In this document: piece by piece, positions 1 to 7,589 of the stretch
How the letters are laid out: each line of letters starts with the position of its first letter
How positions within the stretch are numbered: the stretch's first letter is position 1
DNA from: JBBREP01 sp038202885
GTDB lineage: Bacteria; Actinomycetota; Acidimicrobiia; IMCC26256; PALSA-610
NCBI GenBank assembly: GCA_038202885.1
Contig: JBBREP010000001.1
Span: 141,299-205,298 of the forward strand
Direction of reading: 5' to 3'
Length of the DNA: 64,000 nt
The notes under the pieces: model-generated
Told to the model about the DNA's origin: nothing
The model's database searches: none
What the model saw: the letters and a program-made list of their open reading frames with translations, nothing else
Translations under genes and position numbers: made by a program

Positions 1-312
1 GCCGTCGATGCCATCGAAACGCGAATCGAGGAGTTCGCGCCGGGCTTTCGCGACGTCGTGGTCGCTCGGTCAGTACTCGGGCCGGTCGCGCTCGAGGCCC
101 ACAACGCGAACTTGCACGGTGGCGACTTCGCCGGCGGCGCCCTCGATGCGCGCCAACTGTTGGCCCGCCCGATGTTGCGTCGCGACCCGTACCGCACGCC
201 GCTCAACGGGGTCTATTTGTGTTCGGCCTCGACGCCCCCCGGCCCGGGTGCGCACGGACTCTGCGGTTGGCACGCGGCGGGGTCAGCCCTCGCCCACGAG
301 TTGAAGGATTAG
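1..312 (+). CDS. FAD-dependent oxidoreductase (phytoene desaturase-like), C-terminal fragment
   Basis: The gene enters from outside the window; its last 103 codons are open in frame 1 and stop at 312. The C-terminal pattern LNGVYLCSASTPPGPGAHG followed by a GWHAA segment is the FAD-contacting C-terminal motif of the phytoene desaturase / NAD(P)-FAD amine-oxidoreductase superfamily, where the closing helix contacts the flavin. The substrate cannot be told from this fragment. Its end overlaps the convergent M20 peptidase end by 30 bases. The family assignment is fairly safe; the specific function is unknown. Confidence 0.7.
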   Translation, partial: AVDAIETRIEEFAPGFRDVVVARSVLGPVALEAHNANLHGGDFAGGALDARQLLARPMLRRDPYRTPLNGVYLCSASTPPGPGAHGLCGWHAAGSALAHELKD

Positions 313-1692
313 GTGGATCTCGCTTTCGATGAGCTTGCGCCAGTCGTCGAGGTGGAGGCTCTCGTCTTCGCCGTGGGCGCGCGAGTGGGGGTCTTCGGGA
401 CCAATGAGCAACGCTGGAATGGGCACGCCGTCGCGAGCGAAGGCATTGACGAACGGGCCAACGAACGGCACCGAGCCGCCCATCCCCATCATCACCGGCG
501 CCACGCCGAACCCGGCCGTGAGGGCGCGTTCGCACGCGGCGAACGCAGGGCCGTCGGGTTCGCACGTCCATGCCGGCACCGCTTCGTGCACGTGGGTCGA
601 GCACTCGAGGCCGAACGGTACGTGTTGGTTGATGTGCTCGGTGACGGTGCGCACCGCACGCGCCGGGTCCTGCCCCGGAGCAAGTCGGAAGCTGAGCCGG
701 GCCGTGGCCGCGGCCACGATCTGGTTCGAACTACCGGCAATCGGATGCGAGTCAAAGCCGATGACGGTGAGCGCGGGCTGCATCCAGAGGCGCTCGTAGA
801 TGTTGCGTTCAGGATCGCCGGCCCGCGCGCCGGGGCGGCCGCCCGCCGCGCGCAGGAATCCGGCCTCGCTGCCGGGGAGCGCGCTGATGCGCTCGCGTTC
901 GGCGGGCGTGAGCGCGCGTACGTCGTCGGTGAATCCGGCGATGATGATGTCGCCGTGGTCGTCGACCATCGACGAGAGCAGTGTGGCCAACCCCATCGTG
1001 GGGTCGGGGACCGCGCCACCGAACAACCCAGAGTGCACGGGGCCGTCGAGCGCACGCAGTTCCACGTCGATCGTCGCGAGGCCGCGCAGGGAGTAGGTGA
1101 TGCCCGGCTGGCCGACCTTCCACTGACCGGCGTCGGCGAGTACGAACACGTCGGCGTGCAGTTCGTCCAAGTACGTGGTGAGGAAGCGTTCGAGGTTCGG
1201 CGAACCGATTTCTTCCTCGCCTTCGATGAAGACCTTCACGTTGCAGGGGAGTGCGCCTTCGGCGTCGAGCCAGGCGCGCACGGCTGCGGCGTGCGCGAGC
1301 ACCCCGGCCTTGTCGTCACACACGCCGCGTGCATAGAGGCGGCCGTCGCGCTCGTCGGGTTCGAAGGGATCGCTCGTCCAGTTCGCGCGCACGCCCGCAG
1401 GTTGTACGTCGTGGTGCGCGTAGAGCAGCAGGGTCGGCTTGTCGGCGCCGGCGTGGAGCCACTCGCCGAGCACGCTCGGGTGCGCACCTTCGAGGCGCAG
1501 GATGTGCACCCGTTCGAGGCCAGCGCGCTCGAGGATCTCGACGGTGCGCTGCGCGCTGGCCTCGACCTGGTCGCGGTGTTCGGGCGACGCGCTGATGCTC
1601 GGGATGCGCGCGAGCTCGATCAGTTCCTTGCGGGTTTCGTCGAGGCGATCGCGGGCCGCGGCGATGACAGCAGTGACGTCGATGTCAGGCAC
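283..1692 (-). CDS. M20-family zinc metallopeptidase (dipeptidase-like)
   Basis: A cytoplasmic amidohydrolase-type peptidase that would cleave dipeptides or N-acyl amino acids using two zinc ions. Visible M20 motifs are YAHHDVQP (about residues 91-98, first metal His), GVCDDKAG (123-130, bridging Asp), EGEEEIGS (158-164, catalytic Glu pair) and GSVPFV near the C-terminus; the dimerisation insert lies between. The GTG at 1692 (VPDIDV) is preferred. The longer in-frame start at 1728 would add about 12 odd residues and would cover one arm of the inverted repeat at 1716-1766. Length (469 aa) is normal for this family. The gene is convergent with the partial FAD oxidoreductase. Substrate specificity is not predictable. 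Confidence 0.88.
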   Translation of the reverse strand: MPDIDVTAVIAAARDRLDETRKELIELARIPSISASPEHRDQVEASAQRTVEILERAGLERVHILRLEGAHPSVLGEWLHAGADKPTLLLYAHHDVQPAGVRANWTSDPFEPDERDGRLYARGVCDDKAGVLAHAAAVRAWLDAEGALPCNVKVFIEGEEEIGSPNLERFLTTYLDELHADVFVLADAGQWKVGQPGITYSLRGLATIDVELRALDGPVHSGLFGGAVPDPTMGLATLLSSMVDDHGDIIIAGFTDDVRALTPAERERISALPGSEAGFLRAAGGRPGARAGDPERNIYERLWMQPALTVIGFDSHPIAGSSNQIVAAATARLSFRLAPGQDPARAVRTVTEHINQHVPFGLECSTHVHEAVPAWTCEPDGPAFAACERALTAGFGVAPVMMGMGGSVPFVGPFVNAFARDGVPIPALLIGPEDPHSRAHGEDESLHLDDWRKLIESEIHLILQLVGEG

Positions 1693-1715
1693 CCCACCAT
1701 TGTGGCGCGGACAAT

Positions 1716-1766
1716 CCCGTGGTCCCATCAGAACGCACGAAAGCGCGCATTTTGTGGGACCACGGG
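1716..1766. promoter_or_regulatory. 12-bp perfect inverted repeat in a divergent promoter region
   Basis: CCCGTGGTCCCA (1716-1727) is exactly mirrored by TGGGACCACGGG (1755-1766), with 27 bases between. It lies between the M20 peptidase start (1692, leftward) and the DsbA-like gene (1785, rightward). It could be a split operator or a hairpin in either transcript. No known regulator site is recognised. Confidence 0.5.
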
Positions 1767-1784
1767 CGCCGGTAGCGTTGGTCC

Positions 1785-2444
1785 ATGACGACCACGGCCG
1801 ATGTCGAGTTCTACTGGGATCCCGTGTGCCCGTTCGCGTGGATCACCTCCAGGTGGCTGGTCGAGGTCGCCCGTCAATCCGATTACACCGTCGACTGGCG
1901 CTTTATCAGCCTGCGCTTGCTCAACGAGCAGAAGGATTACGCCACCGATTTCCCTCAGGGCTACATCGCCGGCCACGGCACGGGCTTGAAGCTGCTCCGG
2001 GTCGCCGCCGCAATCCGCAAGGCCGAAGGCCCGGCCCGCATGGGTGCGCTCTATACCCAGTTCGGCGGCGACGTGCATGTACACGGACGCCGCGCCGAGT
2101 TGATCGACCACTACGACGAGGGTTTTCCCGACTATCTGCGCTCCGTCGGCATCGAAGCGCAGTACATCGCCGAAGCGAACAACGACGCGTGGGACGACAT
2201 GCTGCGCACCGAACGTGACGAAGCACTCGCGCTCACCGGGAAAGACGTCGGCACGCCGATCATCGCGTACCACCGTGACGGTCTCACCCAGGCGTTCTTC
2301 GGCCCGGTGATCAGCGAGGTGCCGCCCAAAGAACGCGCCGTCGAGCTGTGGGACGCCGTGTGGACGCTTGCCACCTTCAAGGGCTTCGCCGAGATCAAGC
2401 GGACGCTGCGCGACCGTCCGAACACCAAGACCAGCCTCGACTGA
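1785..2444 (+). CDS. DsbA-family thioredoxin-fold protein (Rv2466c-like, monothiol)
   Basis: A 219-residue DsbA/2-hydroxychromene isomerase-type thioredoxin-fold protein. The N-terminus FYWDPVCPFAW and the following SRWLVEVA segment resemble actinobacterial mycothiol-dependent oxidoreductases of the Rv2466c type, which normally carry C-P-W-C. Here the active site reads C-P-F-A, so the second (resolving) cysteine is absent, and a monothiol mechanism or a non-redox role must be inferred. The cis-Pro loop appears as GTPII (about residue 154). There is no signal peptide, so the protein is cytoplasmic. It stands alone, convergent with the SDR gene. The 104 bases after its stop hold nothing recognisable. 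Confidence 0.8.
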   Translation: MTTTADVEFYWDPVCPFAWITSRWLVEVARQSDYTVDWRFISLRLLNEQKDYATDFPQGYIAGHGTGLKLLRVAAAIRKAEGPARMGALYTQFGGDVHVHGRRAELIDHYDEGFPDYLRSVGIEAQYIAEANNDAWDDMLRTERDEALALTGKDVGTPIIAYHRDGLTQAFFGPVISEVPPKERAVELWDAVWTLATFKGFAEIKRTLRDRPNTKTSLD

Positions 2445-2548
2445 CCCACATACCGCGACGGCCCCAACGACACCCGAACGCGCGGGCTCCAACGCGGTCT
2501 GATTGCACTGGACGGCGCTACACGCCGCGGGGTGCAGAGGAAAACAGC

Positions 2549-3307
2549 TCAGGTGCCGGTGGGGAAGCGGGCTTGGAGACGGCGCATACCGCCGAGCCAG
2601 CGGTCGTAGTCGGTGGCCTTGCGCTTGAAGTACTCGGCGACCTCGGGGTGCGGCAAGATCAAAAAGCGTTCCGACGCCAGGCCACTGATCACGGCATCGG
2701 CCACCGCCGCGGGTTCGAGCATGCCGTCGACACCCGCGACCCCACCGCCGTCGATCCCCGCCGTCATACCCGTGCGTACCGCTTGGGGGCACAGCACCGA
2801 CACCTTGAGCCCGAGGTCGCCATAGGTGATCGCGAGCCACTCCGCGAACGCGACGGCGCCGTGCTTGGTAACCGAATACGGCGCCAACCCGATCTGCGTC
2901 AGCAGGCCAGCGGCCGAAGCGGTCTGGAGCAGGTAACCCTCGCCGCGTTCGAGCATGCGCGGCACGAGGTGGCGAGCCACGCGCACGTGCGCCATCAGGT
3001 TGACGTCGATCGCGAGTTGCCACTCTTCGTCGCTGAGCTCGAGCGCTCCGAAGCCGCCAAGAATTCCAGCGTTGCTACAGAACAAGTCGATCGGGCCATG
3101 CCGCTCCTCGGCGCCGTCGATGAGCGCGATCAGATCGCGCTCCTTGGTGACGTCGCAGACGACCGCGTCGGCCACCGGGATGGCGTCGCTCTGCAGATCG
3201 GCACCGACGACGGCACGTGCTCCTTCGGCTTCGAAACGCGTCGCCAGCGCCGCACCGATGCCACTCGCGGCGCCGGTGATCACCACGTGCTTGCCGTCGA
3301 TCCTCAT
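2549..3307 (-). CDS. SDR-family NAD(P)-dependent oxidoreductase
   Basis: A classical short-chain dehydrogenase/reductase of 252 aa. The Rossmann glycine motif TGAASGIG is near the N-terminus, the NAG motif of strand 4 is seen as SNAGIL, and the catalytic Tyr-Lys pair is YSVTK. The C-terminus contains a lipid-SDR-like FLILPHPEVAEYFKRKA segment, common in actinobacterial SDRs that act on hydrophobic alcohols or ketones. Its ATG overlaps the stop of the upstream thrB gene (ATGA arrangement), so it is probably translated from a thrB transcript. The link to homoserine metabolism is positional only; substrate unknown. Confidence 0.85.
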   Translation of the reverse strand: MRIDGKHVVITGAASGIGAALATRFEAEGARAVVGADLQSDAIPVADAVVCDVTKERDLIALIDGAEERHGPIDLFCSNAGILGGFGALELSDEEWQLAIDVNLMAHVRVARHLVPRMLERGEGYLLQTASAAGLLTQIGLAPYSVTKHGAVAFAEWLAITYGDLGLKVSVLCPQAVRTGMTAGIDGGGVAGVDGMLEPAAVADAVISGLASERFLILPHPEVAEYFKRKATDYDRWLGGMRRLQARFPTGT

Positions 3308-4152
3308 TGCAGTCGCACTCCTTCATGATCGATGTCGCACACGACGCCCCGGCCATCGGACGGCAGCACGTTCACGATGGCCGCCGCATCGTCGGGCGCG
3401 CACAACGCTGCCACCGATGGTCCCGAACCCGACAACCAAGCGCACCATGCCCCTGCCGACAGCATCGCGTCCAGCGCGACGCGCGAGGTCGGTGTGCGGT
3501 CGAGCCGAAGGTCTTGATGCAGGCGGTCCTGCGCGGCGGCGCGCAGTGCGATGGTGTTACCCGATGCGAAGGCGCCCACCAGTGTGGCGACCCGACCCAC
3601 GTTGAACACGGCATCAACGAAGGAAACGGCCTCGGGCAACAGCGTGCGCGAGGTTTTGGTAGACGTCTCGGCCTGCGGCACCCACACGACGACGGCTGGC
3701 ACCATGTTGATCGGCACGGACACGACGGTGTCGCCGGCAACGGCGGCCAACCCGCCGAACGCTGACGCCGACGCGTTGTCGCCGTGGCTCTCGAGTCGCG
3801 ATGCTTCGCGGTGCGCCGTAGCGCGCGCTTCCTGGACGTCGGCACCCTGCTGTACGCACGCGCCAAACACGCCGGCGACGCGCGCCGCACCCGAAAAACC
3901 GAGGCCTCGCCCGCCCGCGAACTCGGCACGTGCGGCGACCGGGCCGGTGCCGCCGGCGGCGCGGAACGTTCGGATCGCGAGGTGATGCTCGTCGTGATCC
4001 CAGAGCGGCCCGTCCCCGCCGCGATTGGCGTCGACCGGAGCGGTCGCACCGACGTGGATGTCGAGGTAGAGGCCGAGCGCGAGGCCGAGCGCGTCGAAGC
4101 CGGGCCCGACGTTCGCCGACGACGCCGGTGCTCGCACACCGAACTCCGTCAT
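3304..4152 (-). CDS. thrB: homoserine kinase (GHMP family)
   Basis: Predicted to phosphorylate homoserine with ATP in threonine biosynthesis. The 282-aa product begins with the strongly conserved ThrB N-terminus PASSANVGPGFDALGLAL. The GHMP ATP-binding loop is RGLGFSGAARVAG, where a Phe replaces the usual first Ser of GLGSS, and the C-terminal GHMP motif is LSGSGPSVAAL. The ATG at 4152 was chosen because homology starts directly there; the open frame runs further upstream but with low-complexity Arg-rich residues. Start and stop overlap with the VOC gene upstream (TGATG) and the SDR downstream (ATGA), indicating one operon. No threonine synthase or homoserine dehydrogenase is nearby, so a related GHMP substrate is possible. 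Confidence 0.82.
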   Translation of the reverse strand: MTEFGVRAPASSANVGPGFDALGLALGLYLDIHVGATAPVDANRGGDGPLWDHDEHHLAIRTFRAAGGTGPVAARAEFAGGRGLGFSGAARVAGVFGACVQQGADVQEARATAHREASRLESHGDNASASAFGGLAAVAGDTVVSVPINMVPAVVVWVPQAETSTKTSRTLLPEAVSFVDAVFNVGRVATLVGAFASGNTIALRAAAQDRLHQDLRLDRTPTSRVALDAMLSAGAWCAWLSGSGPSVAALCAPDDAAAIVNVLPSDGRGVVCDIDHEGVRLQ

Positions 4153-4604
4153 CACTCGGCGAGGCCGTCGGCGTAGGCGAGCGGCAGCAGCTCGACGAGT
4201 TGACCGTCGGGATCGCGGATGAACACCGCGGCACCGATGTTGGTGTGGGCCAGCACCTCGCCGCCGTACCCGGCGACGCGGCTGCACACGTCGGCGACGT
4301 CGCATGACAGTGAGATGTGCGTCAGCCCCGGCTCGTCCATCGCTCGCGTTACCGCGGCTCGCCGCCGCTCGGCGGGCGCGAAGTGGAGCAGCTCCAGCAC
4401 GAGGCCGTCGCGCCGCAGGTAACACGCGGTCAGGCCGACCGGGCCGTCGAGGCCGAGGAGCGTCGCCGTCGACGGGTCAGGCGGCGTGATCTCGCGCCAC
4501 AGTTCGAAGCCGAGTAGCTCCACGTAGAAGCGGCGGGCCCGGGCGAGGTCGCTGACGCACTGTCCGAGGTGGTTGAACACGACACGGTCGCTCACACGCA
4601 GCAT
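4152..4604 (-). CDS. VOC-family (glyoxalase/bleomycin resistance fold) protein
   Basis: A single vicinal-oxygen-chelate protein of 150 aa. It opens with FNHLGQCVSDLARARRFYVELLGFE, the typical first beta-alpha-beta module with a metal-binding His (only family-level residues are quoted here), and ends with a second module containing FIRDPDGQLVELL, in which the Glu is the usual last metal ligand. The start at 4604 (MLRVSDR) is preferred over the in-frame 4658 start because the extra residues do not resemble the family. It is the first gene of the operon with thrB and the SDR. The substrate is not predictable; methylmalonyl-CoA epimerase-like or lyase roles are possible for such folds. Confidence 0.8.
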   Translation of the reverse strand: MLRVSDRVVFNHLGQCVSDLARARRFYVELLGFELWREITPPDPSTATLLGLDGPVGLTACYLRRDGLVLELLHFAPAERRRAAVTRAMDEPGLTHISLSCDVADVCSRVAGYGGEVLAHTNIGAAVFIRDPDGQLVELLPLAYADGLAE

Positions 4605-4657
4605 CCTGGCACGTATGCGACAGTTGGGCGGCGAGAATGCTGGGGTAGTTTGAACCA

Positions 4658-5281
4658 ATGCGGCGGCAATGTGGACGTCCGGGTTGCAGCAGCATTGCGA
4701 CCGTCACGTTCAGCTTCGACGCGACCCGCTGCGTCGTCTGGCTCGACCAGATCGCCGACGGCACGCCCCGAGCCGGCGACCTGTGTACCCGCCACGCCGA
4801 CTTGCTGCGCCCGCCCCAGGGGTGGGAGCGCGTCGATCGCAGGCCGCCGCGGCCAGCGGTGACCCACGGCAGCACTCCTGCCTCGCCTGCGGTCGCGACA
4901 CCCGACGATTTGTTGCCGCACGCAACCAAGCGCAAGCCGCGCAAACGTCCCGCCGAAGCTCCGGCACTGTTCGGCGATGCGCCGTCCGAACCGGTCGAAC
5001 CGGTCGAACCAGTCGCGCCGGCGGCCGAAGCACCGAAGCCCGAGCCCGCGTATGTCGCCGCCGCATCGACGGCGACGCCCGCGGCCGTCGCTACGCCGAG
5101 CGCGGCTCGCAGCGAGACCAACAAGCCATCGTGGCTGCCGCGCTTCGCCAACGCCGACGACCTCGACGGCGTGCTCGACGTCTCGACCCCGTTGCTCTCG
5201 CGCGCATTTGGCCAAACCATGCCGGCTGACGCCACCGAGGCGAGCGACACAACCGACGACGGGAAGCCTCAGCATTCATAA
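4658..5281 (+). CDS. DUF3499-family protein
   Basis: The first 65 residues match the actinobacterial DUF3499 family. They have a putative zinc-binding pair CGRPGC, a short beta-rich core with VVWLDQ, and a second C-x-x-H pair (CTRHAD) followed by PPQGWE. The family has no assigned biochemical role. The remaining two thirds are low-complexity Pro/Ala/Glu sequence (including EPVEPVEPV) ending in a more conserved-looking block (SWLPRFANADDLDGVLDVS). Such a long tail exceeds the typical short DUF3499 proteins. The gene starts 53 bases from the divergent VOC gene start and precedes the ACR3 gene by 39 bases on the same strand. Confidence 0.8.
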   Translation: MRRQCGRPGCSSIATVTFSFDATRCVVWLDQIADGTPRAGDLCTRHADLLRPPQGWERVDRRPPRPAVTHGSTPASPAVATPDDLLPHATKRKPRKRPAEAPALFGDAPSEPVEPVEPVAPAAEAPKPEPAYVAAASTATPAAVATPSAARSETNKPSWLPRFANADDLDGVLDVSTPLLSRAFGQTMPADATEASDTTDDGKPQHS

Positions 5282-5320
5282 CGCGGCGCGCCGAGCCCGG
5301 GTCGTTGAAGCGATGCGACG

Positions 5321-6415
5321 ATGAGCGCCATCGAACAACGCGCCGCCGCCGAGCCTGACGTCCTCCACCGCTTGTCGCTGCTCAACCGGTTTCTGCCGGC
5401 CTGGATCGGTGCGGCGATGGTGCTCGGCATCGTGCTCGGCAAACTCGTCCCCAGCCTCAACGACTGGCTCGACAAGGTGAAGATCGGCACCGTCTCGCTG
5501 CCGATCGCGATCGGGCTGCTCGTCATGATGTACCCAGTGCTCGCGAAGGTGAAGTACGGCCGTATCGGCGAAGCCTTGGCCGATCGGCGAGCGATGGGCC
5601 TCGCGATGATCCTCAACTGGATCATCGCGCCGGTCGTCATGTTCTCGCTCGCGTGGCTGATGCTCCCGGATCTGCCCGAATACCGTACGGGGCTGATCAT
5701 GGTCGGCCTCGCGCCATGCATTGCGATGGTGCTGATTTGGAACGACATCGCTGATGGCGACCGCGAGCTCGCGGCCGTGCTTGTTGCCATCGACGCGATC
5801 ATTCAAGTGTTCGCGTATGCGCTGCTCGGCTGGTTCTACCTCGAGGTGCTCCCGGGCTGGCTCGGCCTCGAGACGGCGCACCTCAATGTGACGATCTGGG
5901 AGATCGCGAAGGTTGTGCTGGTGTTCCTCGGCATTCCGCTGGCCGCAGGGTTTCTCACCCGCACGCTCGGCGAGCGGTCCAAGGGAACCGAATGGTACGA
6001 GGACCGCTTCTTGCCGCGCATCGGTCCCATCGCGTTGTACGGGCTGTTGTTCACGGTTGTCGTGTTGTTCGCGCTGCAGGGTCAGACGATCGCCGACCGG
6101 CCGTGGGACGTCGCTCGCATCGCGCTGCCGCTCCTGGCGTTCTTCACGATCATGTGGTGTGGAGCGTTCTTTGTGGCGCGGCGGATGGGATTCAGTTATT
6201 CGCGCACGACCACGATCGCGTTCACGGCCGCAAGCAACAACTTCGAACTCGCGATCGCGGTCGCCATCGGCGTGTTCGGCGTCACCTCCGGCGAGGCCCT
6301 CGCCGGCGTGGTTGGGCCGCTGATCGAGGTGCCGGTATTAGTTGGGCTTGTCTACGTGGCGCTGTGGGCCCGACGTCGTTTCTATCCGGCGAGTGCGAGT
6401 CCGAGCAGCTCGTAG
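5321..6415 (+). CDS. ACR3-family arsenite efflux transporter
   Basis: An integral membrane protein of 364 aa with about ten hydrophobic segments, matching the bile/arsenite/riboflavin transporter (BART) superfamily, ACR3 branch. It would export As(OH)3 using the proton gradient. Diagnostic features are the cysteine in LAPCIAMVLIWNDIADGD, which in ACR3 proteins is needed for arsenite transport, and the second conserved membrane motif FTAASNNFELAIAVAI. Length is close to the usual 350-370 aa. There is no arsR or arsC beside it, so regulation may be remote or absent. It is tail-to-tail with the Gfo/Idh/MocA gene. Confidence 0.92.
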   Translation: MSAIEQRAAAEPDVLHRLSLLNRFLPAWIGAAMVLGIVLGKLVPSLNDWLDKVKIGTVSLPIAIGLLVMMYPVLAKVKYGRIGEALADRRAMGLAMILNWIIAPVVMFSLAWLMLPDLPEYRTGLIMVGLAPCIAMVLIWNDIADGDRELAAVLVAIDAIIQVFAYALLGWFYLEVLPGWLGLETAHLNVTIWEIAKVVLVFLGIPLAAGFLTRTLGERSKGTEWYEDRFLPRIGPIALYGLLFTVVVLFALQGQTIADRPWDVARIALPLLAFFTIMWCGAFFVARRMGFSYSRTTTIAFTAASNNFELAIAVAIGVFGVTSGEALAGVVGPLIEVPVLVGLVYVALWARRRFYPASASPSSS

Positions 6416-6418
6416 CGG

Positions 6419-7564
6419 TCAGCGCGTCCCGTAGTCCTCGATGTCTTGGACGAATTGGGAAAGGTCGGGCGGCCACCATGGCGGCGACGCCGAGTCGGAG
6501 ATCGTGCGCGGGTCGACCGGCAGCCGGTCGTTGCTCGCCTGGTACACGGCGAAGCAGAACTGCAACGTCTTGATGGCCATCTCGGGCGTCATCTCGGGGT
6601 CGGGCCGACCTTCGAGCAGCGCGTCGATGAATTGCTTCGATGATCGCTTGAAACCCTCGAGCCAGTTCGATTCGAGGTTCGAGTACGACGTGGTCGTGCC
6701 ATCGGAGTGGTACACGATTAGCGGCGCGAGGTCGAGCATCTCGCCCGTGCAGCGGGTGACCCAGATGAATCCGTCGGTACCTTGGATCTCGAAGAACTCG
6801 TCGGCACCGAAGTAGCTGCTGCGGATGTTCATACGCGGCGCGTAGGTCACCTCCATCATGCCGAGGAGGCTCGCTCGCTCGTACTCCCAAATCGCGGCCA
6901 TCGGCGCCTCGAAGAACAGCGGTCCTTGGCGCACGATCGACTGAACGCTCGTGATGTCGAGGTCGTCGAAAAGCCAGATGGCAGTGCCGTACTTGTGGAC
7001 CATGTCGTCGAACAGGTGACCGCCGGGGCTCTCGCTGTTGAAGCGCCACACGTATCCCGATGGGTCGAGGTTGTTCTGAAACGACGTGTCGGTGTTGGCC
7101 ACCACGGTCTTGATGCGACACATCGTCGGATGGCCGATGGCGCCCGCGCGGATCAGTTCCTTGGCCTTGACGAGCGGCGGGTATCCGAAGTTGCATTCAG
7201 CGATCCGCAGGGTGCGGCCCGTCTCGCTCGCCACCGCGGCCATCTCGCGGCCGTCGGCGACGCTGTTCGCGATGGGCTTCTGACACGAGACGTGCTTGCC
7301 CGCGCGCAATGCCGCGATCACGTGCTCTTTGTGCAGCATGGTCGGAGTGAGTACTTCGACGGCATCGATCTCGTCGTCGGTCAGGAGCTGCTCGATGTCG
7401 GTATAGACCTTCGACGCGCCCCATTCGTCGGCCGCGGCGCGTGCCTTGTCGAGTCGGTTGTCGCACACCGCGACGACGTCGCACTGCGGATGCTCGAGGT
7501 ACCCGGCGACGTTCAGTGGTGCAATGTTGCCGGTACCAAGGATTCCGATGCGCACGCGGTCCAT
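6419..7564 (-). CDS. Gfo/Idh/MocA-family oxidoreductase
   Basis: An NAD(P)-dependent sugar or polyol dehydrogenase-like protein of 381 aa. The N-terminal Rossmann motif is GILGTGNIAPLNVAGY. The family's substrate-domain signature, usually EKP, appears as CQKPIANS with Gln in place of Glu; the lysine expected to protonate the substrate is kept. The C-terminal domain contains a predicted H-x-x-H type helix (GGHLFDDMVHKYG) that lines the active site in homologues. The substrate is not identifiable. The start at 7564 follows the Rossmann motif closely. The gene is on the same strand as, and 25 bases from, the downstream end of the metallo-hydrolase gene. Confidence 0.88.
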   Translation of the reverse strand: MDRVRIGILGTGNIAPLNVAGYLEHPQCDVVAVCDNRLDKARAAADEWGASKVYTDIEQLLTDDEIDAVEVLTPTMLHKEHVIAALRAGKHVSCQKPIANSVADGREMAAVASETGRTLRIAECNFGYPPLVKAKELIRAGAIGHPTMCRIKTVVANTDTSFQNNLDPSGYVWRFNSESPGGHLFDDMVHKYGTAIWLFDDLDITSVQSIVRQGPLFFEAPMAAIWEYERASLLGMMEVTYAPRMNIRSSYFGADEFFEIQGTDGFIWVTRCTGEMLDLAPLIVYHSDGTTTSYSNLESNWLEGFKRSSKQFIDALLEGRPDPEMTPEMAIKTLQFCFAVYQASNDRLPVDPRTISDSASPPWWPPDLSQFVQDIEDYGTR

Positions 7565-7589
7565 CGCCGGAACCTAACGACGCTGGCCG

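Noticed and set aside
313..1788. Very long rightward open frame opposite the M20 peptidase gene
   Set aside because: It is antisense to a clearly homologous gene, rich in Arg/Val/Glu typical of GC-rich shadow frames, and has no family resemblance or ribosome-binding site.
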